Shown: positions 43,226 to 52,852 of the stretch, in pieces
Layout of the letters: each line of letters starts with the position of its first letter
How positions within the stretch are numbered: position 1 is the stretch's first letter
Source: an uncultured Flavobacteriaceae bacterium
GTDB taxonomy: Bacteria > Bacteroidota > Bacteroidia > Flavobacteriales > Flavobacteriaceae
NCBI GenBank assembly: GCA_943789365.1
Contig: CALSTV010000001.1
Coordinates: 1,798,001 to 1,862,000, forward strand
Direction: 5' to 3'
DNA: 64,000 nucleotides
Notes under the pieces: model-generated
Databases searched by the model: none
What the model was told of the DNA's origin: nothing
Seen by the model: only the letters and a program-made list of their open reading frames with translations
Position numbers and translations under genes: made by a program

Positions 43226-44266
43226 ATGAAAGCAAAAAACAGTATCTATCTTCTATTTGGCTTGTTGACAATCATGACATTGGTAAACTGCAAGCAAGCG
43301 GCAGAAAAATCCGAAAACAAAGAAATAGTAGCTTTCGATCCATTGCCGTCTTGGAATGATGGGGTCACCAAAACAGCCATTATTAACTATGTTGAAACGG
43401 TAACGAAAACCGATAGCCCCAACTTTATTCCGATAAAAGACAGAATCGCGACCTTTGACAACGATGGAAACTTATGGAGCGAGCAACCGCTCTATTTTCA
43501 GCTGTATTTTGCCATGGATAGAATCAAATCCCTGGCAGCAGAACATCCCGAATGGAAGGAAAAACAGCCCTACAAAGCCGTTTTAGACAATGACTTGGAA
43601 GCATTGGTAAAACAGGGAGAAGCTGGACTTATTAAGCTCGTAATGGCTTCGCATGCGGGTATGACTACAAAAGAATTCGATGCCATTGTTAAAAAATGGA
43701 TCAAAACTGCAAAGCACCCTACAAAACATGTTGGTTTCGACAAATTGGTGTATCAACCTATGTTGGAATTGCTTCGGTATTTAAGAGCGAATGAGTTCAA
43801 AACCTATATCGTTTCGGGTGGTGGTGTAGATTTTATGCGGGCATTTGTAACTGAAATTTACGGCATTCCTGAAGAACAAATATTGGGAAGCAGGATAAAA
43901 ACCAAATTTGAACTCCGGGAAGGTACACCTAGAATTGTTCGCTTGGCAGCGCTTGATTTTATTGATGATAAAGAAGGGAAACCCCTTAATATTCAAAAGA
44001 TAATTGGTAAAAAACCGGTGTTTGCATCCGGAAATTCTGACGGAGATTTGCAAATGTTACAGTGGACAGCTTCAAACCATTATAAGAGTTTTATGTTGTA
44101 CCTTCACCATACAGACGCGGCGAGGGAATGGGCTTATGACCGAACATCTCATATTGGTAGACTCGATAAAGGACTCGACGAAGCCAAGGCTAAGGGTTGG
44201 ACCATTATTGATATGAAGTCGGACTGGAAACTGATATATCCGTTTGAAGTTTCAGACAATAAATAA
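43226..44266 (+). CDS. HAD-family phosphatase lipoprotein
   Basis: A 346-residue exported HAD-superfamily hydrolase. The N-terminus has a lipobox (LTIMTLVNC, Cys22). Motif I is ATFDNDGNLW with the two aspartates separated by Asn, motif II is near IVSGGGVDF, and motif IV includes SGNSDGDLQML. It resembles phosphoserine-phosphatase-like proteins found in the envelope. It probably dephosphorylates a small molecule in the periplasm. It follows the TonB receptor by 59 bases. Confidence 0.88.
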   Translation: MKAKNSIYLLFGLLTIMTLVNCKQAAEKSENKEIVAFDPLPSWNDGVTKTAIINYVETVTKTDSPNFIPIKDRIATFDNDGNLWSEQPLYFQLYFAMDRIKSLAAEHPEWKEKQPYKAVLDNDLEALVKQGEAGLIKLVMASHAGMTTKEFDAIVKKWIKTAKHPTKHVGFDKLVYQPMLELLRYLRANEFKTYIVSGGGVDFMRAFVTEIYGIPEEQILGSRIKTKFELREGTPRIVRLAALDFIDDKEGKPLNIQKIIGKKPVFASGNSDGDLQMLQWTASNHYKSFMLYLHHTDAAREWAYDRTSHIGRLDKGLDEAKAKGWTIIDMKSDWKLIYPFEVSDNK

Positions 44267-44332
44267 CGAAAACCCGTAATCATGGAAGTGTATTTTGAGG
44301 ACCATATGCAGACCGAATTTTGTAAATAGAAC

Positions 44333-44614
44333 ATGCTAGAAATTAGATTGAATTGTGAGAATTGTGACAAAGACCTACCTAACGAAAGTGATGAAGCAAT
44401 GATATGCACCTATGAATGTACATTTTGTATAGCATGTGTGCATACCGTTTTAGACAATGTTTGTCCCAATTGCGGAGGTGGATTTGAAAAAAGACCTACA
44501 AGACCCAAAGAAGAGTTAATTAAAAATCCGGCACGACAAGATAAAGTATACAAACCAGTCGCCGAGAACAAATTCATTGAAAAAAACAGAAATGTCAATC
44601 CCAGAAAAAGGTAA
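44333..44614 (+). CDS. DUF1272 zinc-ribbon protein
   Basis: A 93-residue protein matching DUF1272: it starts MLEIRLNCENCDKDLPNES and continues CTYECTFCIACVHTVLDNVC and PNCGGGFEKRPTRP. Eight cysteines in CxxC or similar pairs suggest two zinc sites. A basic tail of about 35 residues follows. The function of the family is unknown. Confidence 0.88.
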   Translation: MLEIRLNCENCDKDLPNESDEAMICTYECTFCIACVHTVLDNVCPNCGGGFEKRPTRPKEELIKNPARQDKVYKPVAENKFIEKNRNVNPRKR

Positions 44615-44837
44615 AAGGGTTACTAAGTTACATCCAGTATGCACAGCATGCAAGTTTTAACAAAAAGGAATACGTCAAAAAAACAATCGAAACAATTTAG
44701 ATAAGAGAAAACCTAGTTCCATCTGTATACTTGATGTCTCAAAACTACATAGTTTTCTACACAAATATACAGCTGTTTAAATCTTCGATAGTCTCATTTA
44801 AAAACAGTAAATTTGCTTAATTTTTAGATGTAAAAGA

Positions 44838-45695
44838 ATGATACAATCAATGACAGGTTATGGAAAGGCAGTACTGCAACTGCCCACCAAAAAGGTAACC
44901 ATAGAAATCAAATCTCTCAATAGTAAAAATCTCGATTTAAACACGAGAATTCCTTCCTATTACAAAGAAAAGGATATTGAAATTCGTAAAAAATTGGCAA
45001 AAAACCTGATGCGTGGTAAAGTTGATTTCTCCATCTATGTAGAGATGACTTCAGACGAAACCCAATCTACCATCAACAAAGGTGTAGTTGCTAAGTATGT
45101 AAAAGAACTGCAAACCATTAGTTCCGGTGATGAAATTCACTTCTTAAAAATTGCGATGCAATTACCAGACGCGATGAAAACAGTTCGTGAAGAATTTAAT
45201 AAAGAAGAATGGTTGGTAATTGACAATGGAATCGATAAAGCAATCGCAGAAATTGTACAATACAGAAAAGACGAAGCACATTCTTTAGAGGCCGACTTTA
45301 AAACGCGAATCACCAATATTCAGAACTATTTAAAAGAAATCGAAGCTTTAGATGAAGAACGTTTGACGCATGTAAAAGCACGTTTGAGAAAAGCAATTGA
45401 TGAACTACAAGTGACTATCGATGAAAATCGATTTGAGCAAGAACTTATTTACTATCTGGAAAAGCTCGATATCAACGAAGAAAAAGTACGTTTGGCAAAC
45501 CATTTAGATTATTTCTTGGCAGAGCTCGAAAAAGACAAATCAGATGGTAAAAAACTTGGATTTATCGTACAAGAAATAGGTAGAGAAATTAATACTACAG
45601 GATCAAAATCCAATTTTGCAACCATGCAGCAAGTCGTGGTTCAAATGAAAAACGAATTGGAAAAAATCAAAGAGCAAGTACTCAATATTTTATAA
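44838..45695 (+). CDS. YicC/YloC family endoribonuclease
   Basis: A 285-residue YicC family protein: it begins IQSMTGYGKAVLQLPTKKV and ends GKKLGFIVQEIGREINTTGS followed by a long helix. E. coli YicC is an endoribonuclease linked to the turnover of small RNAs. It is the first gene of a run with gmk and nadD (18 bases to gmk). TAAATTTG at 44808-44815 may be its -7 element. Confidence 0.92.
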   Translation: MIQSMTGYGKAVLQLPTKKVTIEIKSLNSKNLDLNTRIPSYYKEKDIEIRKKLAKNLMRGKVDFSIYVEMTSDETQSTINKGVVAKYVKELQTISSGDEIHFLKIAMQLPDAMKTVREEFNKEEWLVIDNGIDKAIAEIVQYRKDEAHSLEADFKTRITNIQNYLKEIEALDEERLTHVKARLRKAIDELQVTIDENRFEQELIYYLEKLDINEEKVRLANHLDYFLAELEKDKSDGKKLGFIVQEIGREINTTGSKSNFATMQQVVVQMKNELEKIKEQVLNIL

Positions 45696-45713
45696 ACATC
45701 AAAGAGATATCGC

Positions 45714-46286
45714 ATGGGAAAAGGTAAATTATTTGTTTTTTCGGCCCCGTCAGGTTCTGGTAAAACAACCATAGTTCGCCACTTGTTACAACAAGAAGCC
45801 TTGAAATTAGACTTTTCTATTTCTGCAACATCAAGAGCCCCAAGAGGCGAAGAAGTTGACGGAAAAGAGTATCATTTTCTCAGTTTGGAGGATTTTAAGC
45901 GTAATATTGATGCTGACAAATTTGTGGAATGGGAAGAAGTATATGCCAACAATTTTTATGGCACCTTAAAATCTGAATTGGAACGCATTTGGAATTTAGG
46001 AAAACACGTGGTGTTTGATATCGATGTTGTTGGAGGCCTAAATATTAAGTCTCAATTCCCGAAAGAAACCCTTGCTGTTTTTGTACAACCACCTTCCATA
46101 GAAGAGATGGAAAGACGCTTGAGAGGAAGACAAACAGATGCTGAAGATAAAATCGTAGAACGCATAGCAAAAGCTGAAGAAGAACTTCGTTTTGCCGAGA
46201 AATTCGACGTGATATTGGTCAACGATTCTTTAGAAATTGCCAAAGAAGAAGCCGAGCAACTGGTGAGCACTTTTATAAAAAAATAG
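45714..46286 (+). CDS. gmk: guanylate kinase
   Basis: Phosphorylates GMP to GDP with ATP. The P-loop is SAPSGSGKTT at residues 9-18. The GMP-binding sequence ATSRAPRGEEVDGKEYHF and the lid (RRLRGRQTDAEDKI) are complete; length 190 is normal. It lies between yicC and nadD, the usual order in flavobacteria. Confidence 0.96.
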   Translation: MGKGKLFVFSAPSGSGKTTIVRHLLQQEALKLDFSISATSRAPRGEEVDGKEYHFLSLEDFKRNIDADKFVEWEEVYANNFYGTLKSELERIWNLGKHVVFDIDVVGGLNIKSQFPKETLAVFVQPPSIEEMERRLRGRQTDAEDKIVERIAKAEEELRFAEKFDVILVNDSLEIAKEEAEQLVSTFIKK

Positions 46287-46297
46287 CAAATATAGGT

Positions 46298-46876
46298 ATG
46301 AATATAGGTCTGTATTTTGGAACATTCAATCCCATTCATGTAGGGCATCTCATCATTGCTAACCACATGGTAGAGCATTCCGATTTAGACGAGGTATGGA
46401 TGGTTGTGACTCCACACAACCCATTCAAGAAAAAAGCTACCTTACTCGACAATCACCAACGTTACGAAATGGTGTATTTGGCTACAGAAGAGTACCCCTC
46501 AATAAAACCGTCTGACATAGAATTTAATTTACCACAGCCTTCTTATACCACTACGACCTTAGTACATCTTGAAGAAAAGCATCCTAATTATAATTTTAGC
46601 CTGATTATGGGGGAAGACAATTTGCAAAGCTTGCACAAATGGAGAAATGCAGAACATATAATTGAAAATTATAACATCTATGTATACCCCAGAGTCCTTG
46701 AATCCAAAGACAACCCTTTAGTCGCAGCGGCATCTATTCACAAGATTGATGCTCCTATTGTAGAAATTTCATCTACAGCAATTCGTCAAGGAATCAAATC
46801 CAAAAAAAATATAAAACCATTGTTAGCTCCAAAAGTTTGGGAGTATGTTGAAAAAATGAATTTTTATAAAAATTAA
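46298..46876 (+). CDS. nadD: nicotinate-nucleotide adenylyltransferase
   Basis: Makes nicotinate adenine dinucleotide from NaMN and ATP in NAD synthesis. The nucleotidyl-transfer motif is GTFNPIHVGHL, and the C-terminal motif is ISSTAIRQGIKSKKNI. Length 192. It starts 11 bases after gmk. Confidence 0.95.
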   Translation: MNIGLYFGTFNPIHVGHLIIANHMVEHSDLDEVWMVVTPHNPFKKKATLLDNHQRYEMVYLATEEYPSIKPSDIEFNLPQPSYTTTTLVHLEEKHPNYNFSLIMGEDNLQSLHKWRNAEHIIENYNIYVYPRVLESKDNPLVAAASIHKIDAPIVEISSTAIRQGIKSKKNIKPLLAPKVWEYVEKMNFYKN

Positions 46877-46907
46877 ATGTACTTACTTAGTATATTTGTC
46901 CTCTAGA

Positions 46908-48362
46908 ATGGAAAAGAATAAAAACAAAATAAAAGCGAAACTGACCAAGAAATTTCGATTGGTTGTGCTAAACGAAGCCTCTTTTGAAGAGCGGTTTTCT
47001 TTTAAGCTAACACGCTTAAACGTTTTTGTTTTTGGGGGTATTTTTAGCTTCCTTCTCGTTGGTGTTACCACCGTTATTATAGCATTTACACCCATTAAAG
47101 AATACATACCAGGCTACTCATCCACTAAACTAAAAAAGCAGGCCGCTGCCTTATTTTATAAAGTAGACTCCTTACAAGTACACGTAAACACCTTAGAGAA
47201 ATTTACAGAAGCCATACGGCCCATTTTAAAAGGAGAAGACAAAGAAGTAGGGATAGAATTGCCTTATGAAACTAAAAACATAAAAGTCTCTAACTCCCAT
47301 AAAGTAATGATGGATAGCGACTCCGTACAAATGCAAATTGCAAGCATTCGAAAAGAGTTGGACAGCAGTTATCAGTCGTATTATAAGGGCGAGATTGACT
47401 CCTTACAGAAAAAACATATCAGTTCAGAAGAAGCCATAGCTACCTTGTATGAAAACAGTCTGAAAAGCATGCGTGATACATTGGAACAAGCCTTGGAAAC
47501 CCAAACAGACCTAGTACAAGACTTAAAACTGGAATTGCTAGGGAAGGAAAAGAATATTTCAAACTTAAACAAACAAATTGCCTTGAAGGAAATAGAGGCA
47601 AATCACAACTTACAAGACCTCTCTAAAGAAAAGAAGGAGGCCGCTTTGGCATACCAGCAGAAAACGGAAAATGTCAAAGAAGAAATGCAAATCTTTTTAA
47701 GAAAGGAATACCATCAGAAAGAAAAGCAACTTGTAGCGCAGCATCAATCGGAGTTGCAATCGTTGAACGCCTTACTATTTTCCAAAGAAGCGGAAATCGA
47801 TAGTCTGCTGTTTAAAGTAGCACAACAGCAGCAGAAGAAAATTGGAGAATTGGCAGATGAAATGCCTTTCAAAGCCGTGGATTCGTCGCAGGCAAAACTT
47901 TTTGTTAGGTCGGAAAAAGATTCTATTTTTAGAGAAGATGTAGAGCGAGAAGATCGTTTTAGTTTGTTCGATTTTGAAAGCGATCAAGTAGAAGTCGTGT
48001 TCTTTGCACCTGTAAAAGGAATCATAACAGAAGGCTATGATGTCAAAGAAAAACATTATGCAGTAGATGTCGCTGTGGCTAAAGGAACCGCCGTAAAAGC
48101 AGTTGCAGACGGTACCGTCTTATTTGCGGAATGGACCGTGGAAACAGGCTATGTGGTAATCATAGAACATACGAACAAGTATATATCGGTTTATAAACAC
48201 AACGAAAGTATTTTTAGATATCAAGGTGACCTAGTAAAATCGGGAGAAGTAATTTCCATTGCTGGGTCGAGTGGAGAATATAGTACAGGACCGCATTTGC
48301 ATTTCGAAATGTGGCACCAAGGGTATGCTATAAATCCCGTAAATTTTATTGAATTCGAATAA
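46908..48362 (+). CDS. M23 family peptidase with coiled coil
   Basis: A cell-wall peptidase-like protein. From ATG 46908 (46896 is a TTG) a short cytoplasmic segment leads to one membrane helix (VFVFGGIFSFLLVGVTTVII). A long coiled coil (about residues 80-320) follows, then a LytM/M23 domain: HYAVDVAVAKGTAVKAVADG and GPHLHFEMWHQG. The first metal ligand His is conserved (KHYAVD) and HLHF is present. Similar proteins act as endopeptidases or as regulators of amidases at division sites. Confidence 0.9.
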   Translation: MEKNKNKIKAKLTKKFRLVVLNEASFEERFSFKLTRLNVFVFGGIFSFLLVGVTTVIIAFTPIKEYIPGYSSTKLKKQAAALFYKVDSLQVHVNTLEKFTEAIRPILKGEDKEVGIELPYETKNIKVSNSHKVMMDSDSVQMQIASIRKELDSSYQSYYKGEIDSLQKKHISSEEAIATLYENSLKSMRDTLEQALETQTDLVQDLKLELLGKEKNISNLNKQIALKEIEANHNLQDLSKEKKEAALAYQQKTENVKEEMQIFLRKEYHQKEKQLVAQHQSELQSLNALLFSKEAEIDSLLFKVAQQQQKKIGELADEMPFKAVDSSQAKLFVRSEKDSIFREDVEREDRFSLFDFESDQVEVVFFAPVKGIITEGYDVKEKHYAVDVAVAKGTAVKAVADGTVLFAEWTVETGYVVIIEHTNKYISVYKHNESIFRYQGDLVKSGEVISIAGSSGEYSTGPHLHFEMWHQGYAINPVNFIEFE

Positions 48363-48364
48363 TA

Positions 48365-49864
48365 ATGAGGAGTATTAAATCAGCATTTGCAATACCATTT
48401 GCAAAATTTGTGCAAAAAAGCGTTTATAGAAAAGCATTAAAAGCTAATGAAACGCAAGAAAAAGTATTTCGCAATCTAATAGATGTCGCAAAGCATACCG
48501 CTTTTGGAAGAGATCATAGCTTTGCTGACATTCAGAGCTATGAAGACTTTAAAGCCAATGTGCCTGTGGTAGACTATGAAGGCTTACGTACATATGTAGA
48601 AAGAATTATTGAGGGAGAAAGTGACGTGCTTTGGAAAGGAAAACCCTTGTATTTCGCTAAAACATCAGGGACTACATCAGGTGCCAAATACATACCACTT
48701 ACCAAAGAGTCGATGCCAACACATATAAAAGCAGCTAGAAATGCATTATTGATGTATATCGCTGAATCTAAAAATGCGGACTTTGTAGATGGAAAAATGA
48801 TTTTTCTTCAAGGAAGTCCAGTCTTGGAAGATAAGAATGGGATTCATCTAGGACGACTTAGTGGAATATCTGCACATTTTGTACCTAAATACCTTCAAAG
48901 AAATCGACTGCCTAGTTGGGAAACAAATTGTATTGAAGATTGGGATACAAAAGTTGATGCTGTTGTCGAAGAAACTTTTAAAGAAGACATGACCCTCATT
49001 AGTGGGATACCGTCTTGGGTGCAAATGTATTTTGAAAAACTACAAGAGAAAACAGGAAAAAACATTGCCGACTTGTTCCCTAATTTCAACCTCTTCGTAT
49101 ATGGTGGTGTAAATTTTGAACCCTACAAAACAAAATTTGAAACGCTGATAGGGAAAAAAATTGATTATGTAGAATTGTACCCAGCTTCAGAAGGATTTAT
49201 TGCGCATCAAGACAGTTTAACCGAAAAAGGAATGTTATTACTCATAGATGGTGGCATCTTTTATGAATTTATTCCTGCCAACGAGTTTTATGAAGAGAAT
49301 CCAACAAGGATTTCATTGAAAGATGTTCAACTGGGTGTTAACTACGTAATTATCCTAAATACAACCGCAGGTCTGTGGGGGTACAATATTGGTGATACGG
49401 TAGAATTCACCAGTTTAAAACCACATAGAATCATCGTAACCGGTAGAATCAAACACTTTATTTCCGCATTTGGAGAACATGTGATAGGAAAAGAGGTAGA
49501 ACAAGCGATTCTCGATGCCTGTGAAGGAACCGATGTACTTGTAAACGAATTTACAGTAGCACCACAAGTAAACCCAACAGAAGGCTTGCCTTATCATGAG
49601 TGGTTTATTGAATTTGAAAAGGAACCTAAAGACCTCAATACCTTTGCCGAAAAATTAGACGCTTCCATGCAAAGACAAAATATTTATTATACCGATCTTA
49701 TTGAAGGTAAAGTATTGCGTCCATTGCTCGTGAGCAAAGTAGCCGTAGGTGGTTTTCACGAATATATGAAGTCGATTGGAAAATTTGGTGGACAAAATAA
49801 AATACCAAAGCTCTCAGACAATCGAAAGATAGCAGATGTATTGACAGGGTTTTTACAAAGCTAG
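48365..49864 (+). CDS. GH3 auxin-responsive-promoter family protein
   Basis: A 499-residue GH3-like acyl-adenylate-forming enzyme. The ATP-binding motif KTSGTTSGAKYIPLT is near residue 100; VYGGVNFEPY, ELYPASEGF and ITGRIKHFISAFGEHV-like segments (the last reads VTGRIKHFISAFGE) follow. Plant members join amino acids to jasmonate or auxin; bacterial substrates are unknown. It starts 2 bases after the M23 peptidase stop, so the two are co-transcribed. Confidence 0.9.
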   Translation: MRSIKSAFAIPFAKFVQKSVYRKALKANETQEKVFRNLIDVAKHTAFGRDHSFADIQSYEDFKANVPVVDYEGLRTYVERIIEGESDVLWKGKPLYFAKTSGTTSGAKYIPLTKESMPTHIKAARNALLMYIAESKNADFVDGKMIFLQGSPVLEDKNGIHLGRLSGISAHFVPKYLQRNRLPSWETNCIEDWDTKVDAVVEETFKEDMTLISGIPSWVQMYFEKLQEKTGKNIADLFPNFNLFVYGGVNFEPYKTKFETLIGKKIDYVELYPASEGFIAHQDSLTEKGMLLLIDGGIFYEFIPANEFYEENPTRISLKDVQLGVNYVIILNTTAGLWGYNIGDTVEFTSLKPHRIIVTGRIKHFISAFGEHVIGKEVEQAILDACEGTDVLVNEFTVAPQVNPTEGLPYHEWFIEFEKEPKDLNTFAEKLDASMQRQNIYYTDLIEGKVLRPLLVSKVAVGGFHEYMKSIGKFGGQNKIPKLSDNRKIADVLTGFLQS

Positions 49865-49878
49865 AAAATAATAGTCAT

Positions 49879-50421
49879 ATGAAAGTAGTTGCTACAAACT
49901 TAGGTACACGTAAAACCGTTGAATGGAAAGGAAAAACCTTAGAAACAGGAATATTTAAAAGTCCTGTCAACAACATATACCTAGGTTTGGAAGACCCCGT
50001 AAATGATGCTGTTGTAGACAGACGTTACCACGGAGGTGTAAATAAGGCAGTATATGCATACGGCGTCAATCATTACGCCTATTGGAAGGAACACTATCCA
50101 GATTTGGAATGGGATTATGGAATGTTCGGTGAAAATCTGAGCATAGATAATTTTGATGAAACAAAACTACATATAGGAGCCACCTATTCCATAGGGGAGG
50201 CAATTATAGAAGTGAGTGAACCGCGAGAACCTTGTGTAAAATTAGGGATGCGGTTTAACAACGCTAAAATGGTAAAACAGTTTTGGAATACGAACAAGTG
50301 TGGTGCCTATTTTAAAGTGCTAAAAGCAGGACTTGTAAAAGCAGGAGATCAGTTACATTTGTTAGAAGACAACAACACTGCACTGACAATTGCAGAGGAC
50401 TATGAAAAGCGAAAAGGATAA
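49879..50421 (+). CDS. MOSC domain protein
   Basis: A 180-residue MOSC domain (molybdenum cofactor sulfurase C-terminal) protein, YiiM-like. Conserved parts are DRRYHGGVNKAVYAYG, WDYGMFGENLSID, and the cysteine in SEPREPCVKLGMR, which binds the cofactor sulfur or molybdenum. It likely acts in reduction or sulfur transfer with molybdenum cofactor. Confidence 0.9.
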   Translation: MKVVATNLGTRKTVEWKGKTLETGIFKSPVNNIYLGLEDPVNDAVVDRRYHGGVNKAVYAYGVNHYAYWKEHYPDLEWDYGMFGENLSIDNFDETKLHIGATYSIGEAIIEVSEPREPCVKLGMRFNNAKMVKQFWNTNKCGAYFKVLKAGLVKAGDQLHLLEDNNTALTIAEDYEKRKG

Positions 50422-50445
50422 CAGAAATTAAAAAATAAGAGAATC

Positions 50446-50865
50446 ATGATACACAATGTAAGCTTAAACTGGAAAGGAAAAATGCACTTCGAATCCGAAG
50501 GACCAGGAGGGAAGGTATTGATTGATGGTGCAGAAGAATTTGGAGGCGAAGGAAAAGGTGTGCGTCCGAAAGCAATGATGCTTTCTGCGTTAGCAGGTTG
50601 TGCAGGAATGGACATTTCTTCCCTACTTAAAAAGATGCGTGCAGAAGTGCAACATTTTGAAATTGATGTCGCTGGTGAATTGACCGATGTAGACCCTAAA
50701 TTCTATAAAAAAGTACAGGTGACTTTTAAATTTTTTGGAAGTGATTTTAAAACGGCAAAAATTGAAAAAGCAGTAAAACTTTCGGTTGAAAAATACTGTG
50801 GTGTTATGGAAATGTTTCGACAGTTTGCCGAAGTAACGGTAGCTACAGAATACATAGAACAATAA
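50446..50865 (+). CDS. OsmC family peroxidase-like protein
   Basis: A 139-residue OsmC/Ohr-like protein. It contains KAMMLSALAGCAGMDISSLL with the first redox cysteine and VEKYCGVMEMF with the second. Members reduce organic hydroperoxides using thiols. It starts 24 bases after the MOSC gene. Confidence 0.9.
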   Translation: MIHNVSLNWKGKMHFESEGPGGKVLIDGAEEFGGEGKGVRPKAMMLSALAGCAGMDISSLLKKMRAEVQHFEIDVAGELTDVDPKFYKKVQVTFKFFGSDFKTAKIEKAVKLSVEKYCGVMEMFRQFAEVTVATEYIEQ

Positions 50866-51027
50866 TTATTGTCTTTGAACTAGACTAAAGTTAGCACTTG
50901 TTGCGTAGTATTGTCTTAGATGTAATTCGGAATGGATTATTTCTTGGCAACAGCAGAAATTTTTATTAACTTCTTAAGCGAAAAATTCGTTGTGCCTTCG
51001 AAAAACAGCGTTTGAACAAAAAAAGCT

Positions 51028-52746
51028 ATGCGTTGGAACCTAAAGAAAATTCCTGATGTAAACAAAGTTGCAAAACTGTCGAAAGAATTGGGTGTAGAAA
51101 AAACGCTCGCCAAACTTCTAGTGCAGCGCGGCATTGATACGTATGATTTGGCGAAAGATTTTTTTCGCCCCGATTTAGATAAGCTACACGATCCTTTTTT
51201 GATGCAAGATATGGACAAAGCAGTAGCGCGTATCGAAAGAGCTATCGAGAACGGAGAACATATCATGGTTTATGGCGATTATGATGTAGATGGTACCACC
51301 GCTGTTGCGTTAATGTCTACGTATCTGTTATCGTATTATGAACAAGTAACGAGTTATGTTCCGGATAGGTATAAAGAGGGCTACGGAGTCTCTTATCAAG
51401 GAATTGACTTTGCCTCAGACAATGACGTTACACTCATTATTGCCTTGGACTGTGGTATCAAAGCAATAGATAAAGTTGCTTACGCCACCGAAAAAGGAAT
51501 AGATTTTATCATCTGTGACCATCACAGACCTGGGAAACAGATTCCCAAGGCAATAGCCGTATTGGACCCAAAACGGAATGATTGCAACTATCCCTATGAT
51601 GAACTCTGTGGTTGTGGGGTGGGTTTTAAACTGATACAAGCCCTGTCAGTACAGCGTGAAGAACCCTTTCAAAAGATAGTTCCATACTTAGACTTAGTTG
51701 CAACTGCAATTGCTGCAGATATCGTTCCAATGACGGGTGAAAACAGAATTTTAGCCTATCATGGTTTGCGAGTAATCAATACAAGTCCTAGAGCAGGTAT
51801 CAAAGCGATTATTCAACAATTAAAAAAGAAAGAATTGACCATTACCGATGTGGTATTTGTCATTGCTCCTCGAATAAATGCTGCTGGACGAATGCGACAT
51901 GGCTTGCATGCAGTTGAACTATTGGCTGAAACAAATTTAGAAAGCGCCATAGAATTCGCAGCTTCAATTGAGACTTATAATGCAGATCGTAAAGAACTCG
52001 ACAAAAAAATAACCCAAGAGGCTCTCCAACAACTTCGCGATACTAAGGAAGAACAAAACTATACCTCAGTCGTGTATAGCGAAGATTGGCACAAAGGTGT
52101 TATTGGAATCGTAGCATCGAGATTGATAGAAAACTATTATAGACCCACCTTGGTTTTTACCAAAAGCGGCGACAAGTTGGCCGCCTCTGCACGCTCCGTA
52201 AAAGGTTTTGATGTATATGACGCCTTGCAAGAATGCAGCGCCTATATTGAGCAATTTGGAGGCCATAAGTATGCAGCTGGACTTACCTTAAAGCCTGAAA
52301 ACTATTCTAAATTTAAAGCCAAGTTTGAAGAAGTAGTGAAAGCTCGAATTCCTGAGAATTTAAGAGTGCCCGAAGTTGCCATCGACAATGAAGTATTCCT
52401 GTCGGAAGTCACACCAAAATTTTTTAGAATACTCAATCAAATGGCGCCGTTTGGTCCGGCAAATATGCACCCAGTTTTTATGGCAACTGGTTTGAGAGAC
52501 AATGGCTACGGAAAACCAGTAGGAGCAGATGAAACTCATTTGAAACTGAATATATTGTCTGGAGCAGATTCGAAAACATACAATGCCATTGGTTTTGGTT
52601 TAGGCGATAAATTTCCTTTGGTAAAAAAAGGACTTCCTTTTAAAGCCGCCTTTACCATTGGTGAGAATCACTGGAATGGAGTTACCTCTTTGCAATTGCT
52701 GCTAAAAGACATTCAACAAGAAGGCGATAAAAACAGTGAATCCTGA
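51028..52746 (+). CDS. recJ: single-stranded-DNA exonuclease RecJ
   Basis: A 5'-3' exonuclease for single-stranded DNA used in recombination and mismatch repair. DHH-family motifs are complete: MVYGDYDVDGTTAVALM, ALDCGIKA, CDHHRPG, and the DHHA1 part SARSVKGFDVYDAL and GGHKYAAGLTL. Length 572 is normal. The last 281 bases of the gene and 33 bases after it recur exactly at 53672-53985. Confidence 0.95.
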   Translation: MRWNLKKIPDVNKVAKLSKELGVEKTLAKLLVQRGIDTYDLAKDFFRPDLDKLHDPFLMQDMDKAVARIERAIENGEHIMVYGDYDVDGTTAVALMSTYLLSYYEQVTSYVPDRYKEGYGVSYQGIDFASDNDVTLIIALDCGIKAIDKVAYATEKGIDFIICDHHRPGKQIPKAIAVLDPKRNDCNYPYDELCGCGVGFKLIQALSVQREEPFQKIVPYLDLVATAIAADIVPMTGENRILAYHGLRVINTSPRAGIKAIIQQLKKKELTITDVVFVIAPRINAAGRMRHGLHAVELLAETNLESAIEFAASIETYNADRKELDKKITQEALQQLRDTKEEQNYTSVVYSEDWHKGVIGIVASRLIENYYRPTLVFTKSGDKLAASARSVKGFDVYDALQECSAYIEQFGGHKYAAGLTLKPENYSKFKAKFEEVVKARIPENLRVPEVAIDNEVFLSEVTPKFFRILNQMAPFGPANMHPVFMATGLRDNGYGKPVGADETHLKLNILSGADSKTYNAIGFGLGDKFPLVKKGLPFKAAFTIGENHWNGVTSLQLLLKDIQQEGDKNSES

Positions 52747-52779
52747 GTGCTTTTAGATAGATCGATTGCGAAATGGCAT
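52466..52779 (+). repeat. 314-bp direct repeat, copy 1 (recJ 3' end)
   Basis: The sequence from TGCACCCAGTTT in recJ to GCGAAATGGCAT after its stop is repeated without a mismatch at 53672-53985. The distance between the copies is 892 bp. Identity this complete means a recent duplication or gene conversion. Confidence 0.97.
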
Positions 52780-52852
52780 AGTCTATAAAACAGTACATCT
52801 TATAAACTCAGACAAAAACCTTATTTTAGTAAATCAAGTGTAACAAACCCAT